Shown here piece by piece: positions 60,743-64,000 of a stretch of 64,000 nt of DNA. How positions within the stretch are numbered: the first letter of the stretch is position 1; each line of letters opens with the position of its first letter. The notes under the pieces were generated by a model that was not told the origin of the DNA, ran no database searches, and was given only the letters and a program-made list of their open reading frames with translations. Source of the stretch: Pipra filicauda (lineage: Eukaryota > Chordata > Aves > Passeriformes > Pipridae); the NCBI RefSeq assembly GCF_003945595.2, contig NW_024104509.1:1674001-1738000 (forward strand). Reading direction: 5' to 3'. Made by a program: the position numbers and the translations under genes.

Positions 60743-62250
60743 TCATGGAATCATAGAACATGCTGAGTTGGAAGGGACCATCAAGATCATTGAGTCTGCA
60801 CAATGATCCTGAGGCACTGCACAGGAGAGCCCAAGAATTACACCATGAGCCTAAGAGCTTTGTTCAAACACTTCTTGAATTCTGGCAGGCTGTGATCACT
60901 TCCCTGGGGACCGTGCCAGTGCTCAACCACACTTTTGGGAAAAAAAAAACCCTTTTCCCAATATCTAACCTAAACCTCCTCTAACTCAGTTTCATGCCAT
61001 TTCCTTGAGTCCTGTCACTAGTCATGATAGTGAAGAGATCAATGCCTGCCCCTCTGCTTCCCCTCATGATAATGTTGAAGACCACGATGAGGTCTCCCCT
61101 CAGTCTCCTCTTCTCCAGCTGAACAAACCAAGCGACCTTAGCTGATTCTCATATGGCTTCCCTTTCAAATCCTCCATTATTTTCATGGCCTTCCTTCAGA
61201 TGGTCTTTAATAGCTTAATAACCTTTTTATATTGTGGTGCCCAAAACTGTACACAGTATTTAAGGTGAGGCTACTCTGGTGGAGACTAGAAAGGGACAAT
61301 CATCTCCTTTGACCAGCTGGTGATGCTTTGTCTGATGCCTCCGAGGACACACTTGGCCCTCATGACTGTCAGGGCACACTCATATTCTGCTTACCATTAA
61401 CCAAGACCCCCAGGTTCCTTTCCATGGCTCTGCATTCCACCATCTCATTACACCCAGGGTTGTCCAACCCCAGTGTGCAGAATCTAGCACACTCCCTTAT
61501 TAAACTTCATATGGTTGGTGATTGCCTAGTCCCCTAATCAACTGAGATCTCTCTGCCCCTGAGGGAGTTGACAGTTCCTCCCAATTTTGCATCATCTTCA
61601 AACTTGCCAAGCATTCCTTCAAGTCCTGAGTCCAAGCCGCTAATGAAGATGTCGAAGAGCACTGGGCCAAGGATGGCCCACTGTGGAGTCACTGTGGAAC
61701 CCCACTAGCGACTGTACACCAGCCCGATGTCACCCCATTCACTTTAACTCTTTGTGCCCAACCTGAGACCCAGTTGTTCACCCATTGCCTAATATGGTTA
61801 TCCAGCTGTCTGGTGGACATTTTGTCCAGAAGGGTCCTGTGGGCGACAGTATCAAAGTCTTTGCTTAAGTTCAAAGAGATTACATCAACTGGCTTCCCTG
61901 GATCAGCTAGGTGGGTTACCCTGTAAAAGCAATTCAGGTTGGATAAGCAGGACTTCACTCTCATGAAGCTGTGCTGGCTGTGACCAATGACTGCATTGTT
62001 CACCAGGTGTTTTTCAATACCTCGGAGAATAATCTTTTCCATTTTATCGTAGTGGGCACTGAAGTTAGACTGACAGGCCTGTAGTGTCTGGTGTCCTCCT
62101 TCTTGCCTTTCTTGAAAACTGGGGCAATATTAGCCACCTCCCAGTCAGCTGGGACCTCTCTGGATTCCCAAGACTGCTGAAAAATCATTAAGAGAGGCTT
62201 TGTGATGACATCAGCCAGCTCTTTGAGGATTCTCAGATGAATATCAGATA
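60743..62250 (-). mobile_element. CR1 LINE, 3' part with RT domain and 3' UTR
   Basis: It begins on + with CATGGAATCATAGAACATGC (complement of the CR1 3' end) and runs on - back to the RT block around ILKELADVITK at about 62210-62230. On - the frame 61689-62042 contains GHSQHSF, SCLSNLNCFYRVTHLADPGK, LSKDFDTVAH and ending VASGVPQ. The active site reads FEDD (61591-61602, usual FADD), so both Asp residues survive here, unlike the copies at 16.2 and 56.5 kb. Frameshifts separate 62000-62188 (SWESREVPADWEVANIAPVF) from the next frame. 5' truncated and inactive. Confidence 0.85.
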
Positions 62251-62969
62251 GGCAGTGCTTCCTTTGCCATAGCTTTGAGATTTATCTGGGTCTGTAATCA
62301 TCATATTAACTCTGCTTAATACAATGTGCTAAAAAGAAATATGTCCAGGCAATAAACACATAGGTTTTTTAGTTCTTGATTTAAAAAGTAATTATTGAGT
62401 GTAAACAGTATTGAAAACAGTGAAACACTGAATTTTGTTGTTTGGGCAAGTCATGGAAGAAGCAGGGGTTGAATGAAGGAGTTACATTAAACTATATTAA
62501 GGAAAAATCTCATTTAGCAATTATAAAGAGTACACAGCATGAAGCAAGCTAAGAGCATGTGGTAGGGAGTGCATTTTAAAAAATACAATTTGAAAAGTAC
62601 TGTAGAGAGCTGTAAGGCAATACAGGTGTGTCATCTAAGCAGATTAGTTGAGCCATTTAACCGTTGTTTAGAGACACTGAAAAACATTGCTCTGAATCTG
62701 TTTGGGCTGCTGTTTCCAATTAAAACAATATGATTCTTGCCAAGGGAACAGTTAAGCGGATTGCACAGTGTTATTATGGTGAAGCGCTGTGAGCCCGCCT
62801 TAGGAAGAGTTCTGTATGGTATGTCTCTGTTCCAAAAAATGGGTGTGAAATTCTGACACAAAACGCTTCTTGAAAACTACTTCAGTACTTATGAAATATA
62901 AGTAAACACATTTTAATTTTATTTAAAATATTTTATTTTAAATTGGACTTCTCTTTCTATAATATGATG
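62251..62969. other. Unassigned AT-rich sequence
   Basis: No gene or repeat family is recognised. Confidence 0.5.
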
Positions 62970-62996
62970 TGCCCCAAACACGTGTTTCCTGGGGCA
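62970..62996. repeat. Palindrome with central CACGTG E-box
   Basis: TGCCCCAAACACGTGTTT followed by CCT and GGGGCA. The central 12 bp (AAACACGTGTTT) are a perfect palindrome around CACGTG at 62979-62984, and the outer TGCCCC/GGGGCA arms pair if the CCT is bulged out. Confidence 0.7.
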
Positions 62997-64000
62997 TAGG
63001 CATTTGGATCTTGAGGCTATGGACCTCTCCAGACACCTCAACAACATCTGGTGAAAGCATCAGAGATGGAGGGGCTGGGATAGACCACACAAGAGGTCAA
63101 GGACTTCCTTCTCCTGTTTTTACAGTGAGAGTCCTGCTCTTTGCCCTCCTACGCTGCACTGCTGTCCCAGACCCCCCATGGTGCCCTGTCGTATTTCGCT
63201 GAGACCTTATAACAAGCACAGACAGCTTTCCTAGGAAAGCAATAGGCTTGGCAAGCTAAGGATGTGATTTTAAAGTTTGCTTTCCTTATGTAAAATAAGT
63301 ATAGTTGTAATTACTGGGCCTGCCTTGTTTCAAAGTTGATTTAAGTTCTGATTGACAATGTACAAGTTCAAATAACTTATATGCGATGCAGAAGTTGTCA
63401 AAGTACTTACATAGTACTTATCCTCCAAGCAAGATCAAAGATTTAGACTGAAGCAATTGCTGTTAGTGAAACCCAGGTCTCTCTTTTTGTAAAGAAAGAA
63501 AATACAGAGATCTCCTAGAATAGTTAATGGTACAATTTCCTTCACTACAATGTGACCTGCTTGGTGTAATTTGCCTCATTAAAATATGTGTGTCCTGAAA
63601 AGGATTCTTATTTATTTATTAATTATTAGATTAAAGATTTGTGACTTTTAGGCATCTGCTTATGCATGGCATAAGTGATTTTTTTATTTGACTTTTTGTA
63701 GTCTGTGAAGCAGATACATGGGACAAATGGTTGTGAAGAAAGATCATGAAACATCAGTAATATTATTCAGTTTCTACGAGGTGAAGTGCCTCAGCAATGT
63801 TTGTGGGATGTGAGATAACAGTACTTATACAGATTTGTATCAAGTATTGATGTAGCAACTGTAACATGGCGGCCAAAACGCTTTTAGGATGACAATTTCT
63901 TTGTATTGGGAAACACTTCTGTTTATTTTCCCAAGCGGACCATGAGAGACTTGGAGCATGTTGCAGTTTTTGTCAGGAGATAAAGAGTAACATAACCAGC
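62997..64000. other. Unassigned sequence to the window end
   Basis: Mixed-complexity sequence (62997-63220) followed by AT-rich sequence. The 77-codon frame at 62969-63202 has no recognisable domain. An AACATGGCGGCC motif, resembling a YY1 core, lies near 63865; a single short match is not strong evidence. Confidence 0.45.

Noticed and set aside
1..64000. CRISPR arrays, operons, prokaryotic promoters, rRNA or tRNA genes
   Set aside because: None seen; the base composition, CR1/LTR content and lack of dense coding mark the window as vertebrate nuclear DNA.

Overview
The window looks like nuclear DNA from a bird: gene-poor, AT-rich and full of transposable-element remains. The main evidence is a set of CR1 LINE fragments. 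Their 3' ends carry the typical avian tract (ATTCTATGATTCTATG-like, or its complement) at about 4.1, 13.7, 20.0, 41.0, 42.2, 47.5, 54.5, 56.5 and 60.7 kb. There are also solo LTRs with 5-bp target-site duplications, as expected for ERVL-type endogenous retroviruses. I found no host coding exon, tRNA, rRNA, CRISPR array or prokaryotic feature. Every long reading frame that I can assign belongs to a retrotransposon.

Layout. From 1 to 8.1 kb there are three copies of an RTE-like (EN-RT, craniofacial-development-protein-2-like) non-LTR retrotransposon. Copy 1 is nearly complete on the + strand (5' region, endonuclease, reverse transcriptase, C-terminal zinc finger) and is broken by two frameshifts and five stops. 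Copy 2 joins an RT fragment on + to the 5' region and an open endonuclease frame on -. Copy 3 is a 288-bp 3' end on - with a perfect 12-bp target-site duplication. From 8.9 to 15.2 kb there is an LTR-like block, a CR1 3' fragment and a solo LTR. From 16.2 to 20.0 kb lies a long CR1 with a 5' region, ORF1 with a decayed SGNH-esterase-like domain, and a broken EN-RT ORF2. A reversed CR1 fragment abuts it, followed by a second solo LTR of the same family as the one at 14.4 kb.

From 21.7 to 47.4 kb the DNA is mostly unique and AT-rich, with microsatellites, a G-rich minisatellite, two tiny CR1 pieces, a GC-rich solo LTR at 35.2 kb and a few sequence blocks that could be regulatory. From 47.5 to 62.3 kb repeats are dense again: a decayed CR1, a second copy of the GC-rich LTR, a third copy of the 14.4-kb LTR family, an LTR-like block, and three further CR1 pieces. 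The last 1.7 kb holds no recognised gene.

Nothing here works as a pathway. The genes present are relics of self-copying elements: each EN nicked target DNA and each RT copied element RNA into the nick. The least ordinary item is the RTE-like family. It is clustered, partly open, forms a 1.5-kb inverted repeat, and has its first endonuclease motif upstream of the first in-frame ATG. All identifications are by eye; no database search was run.
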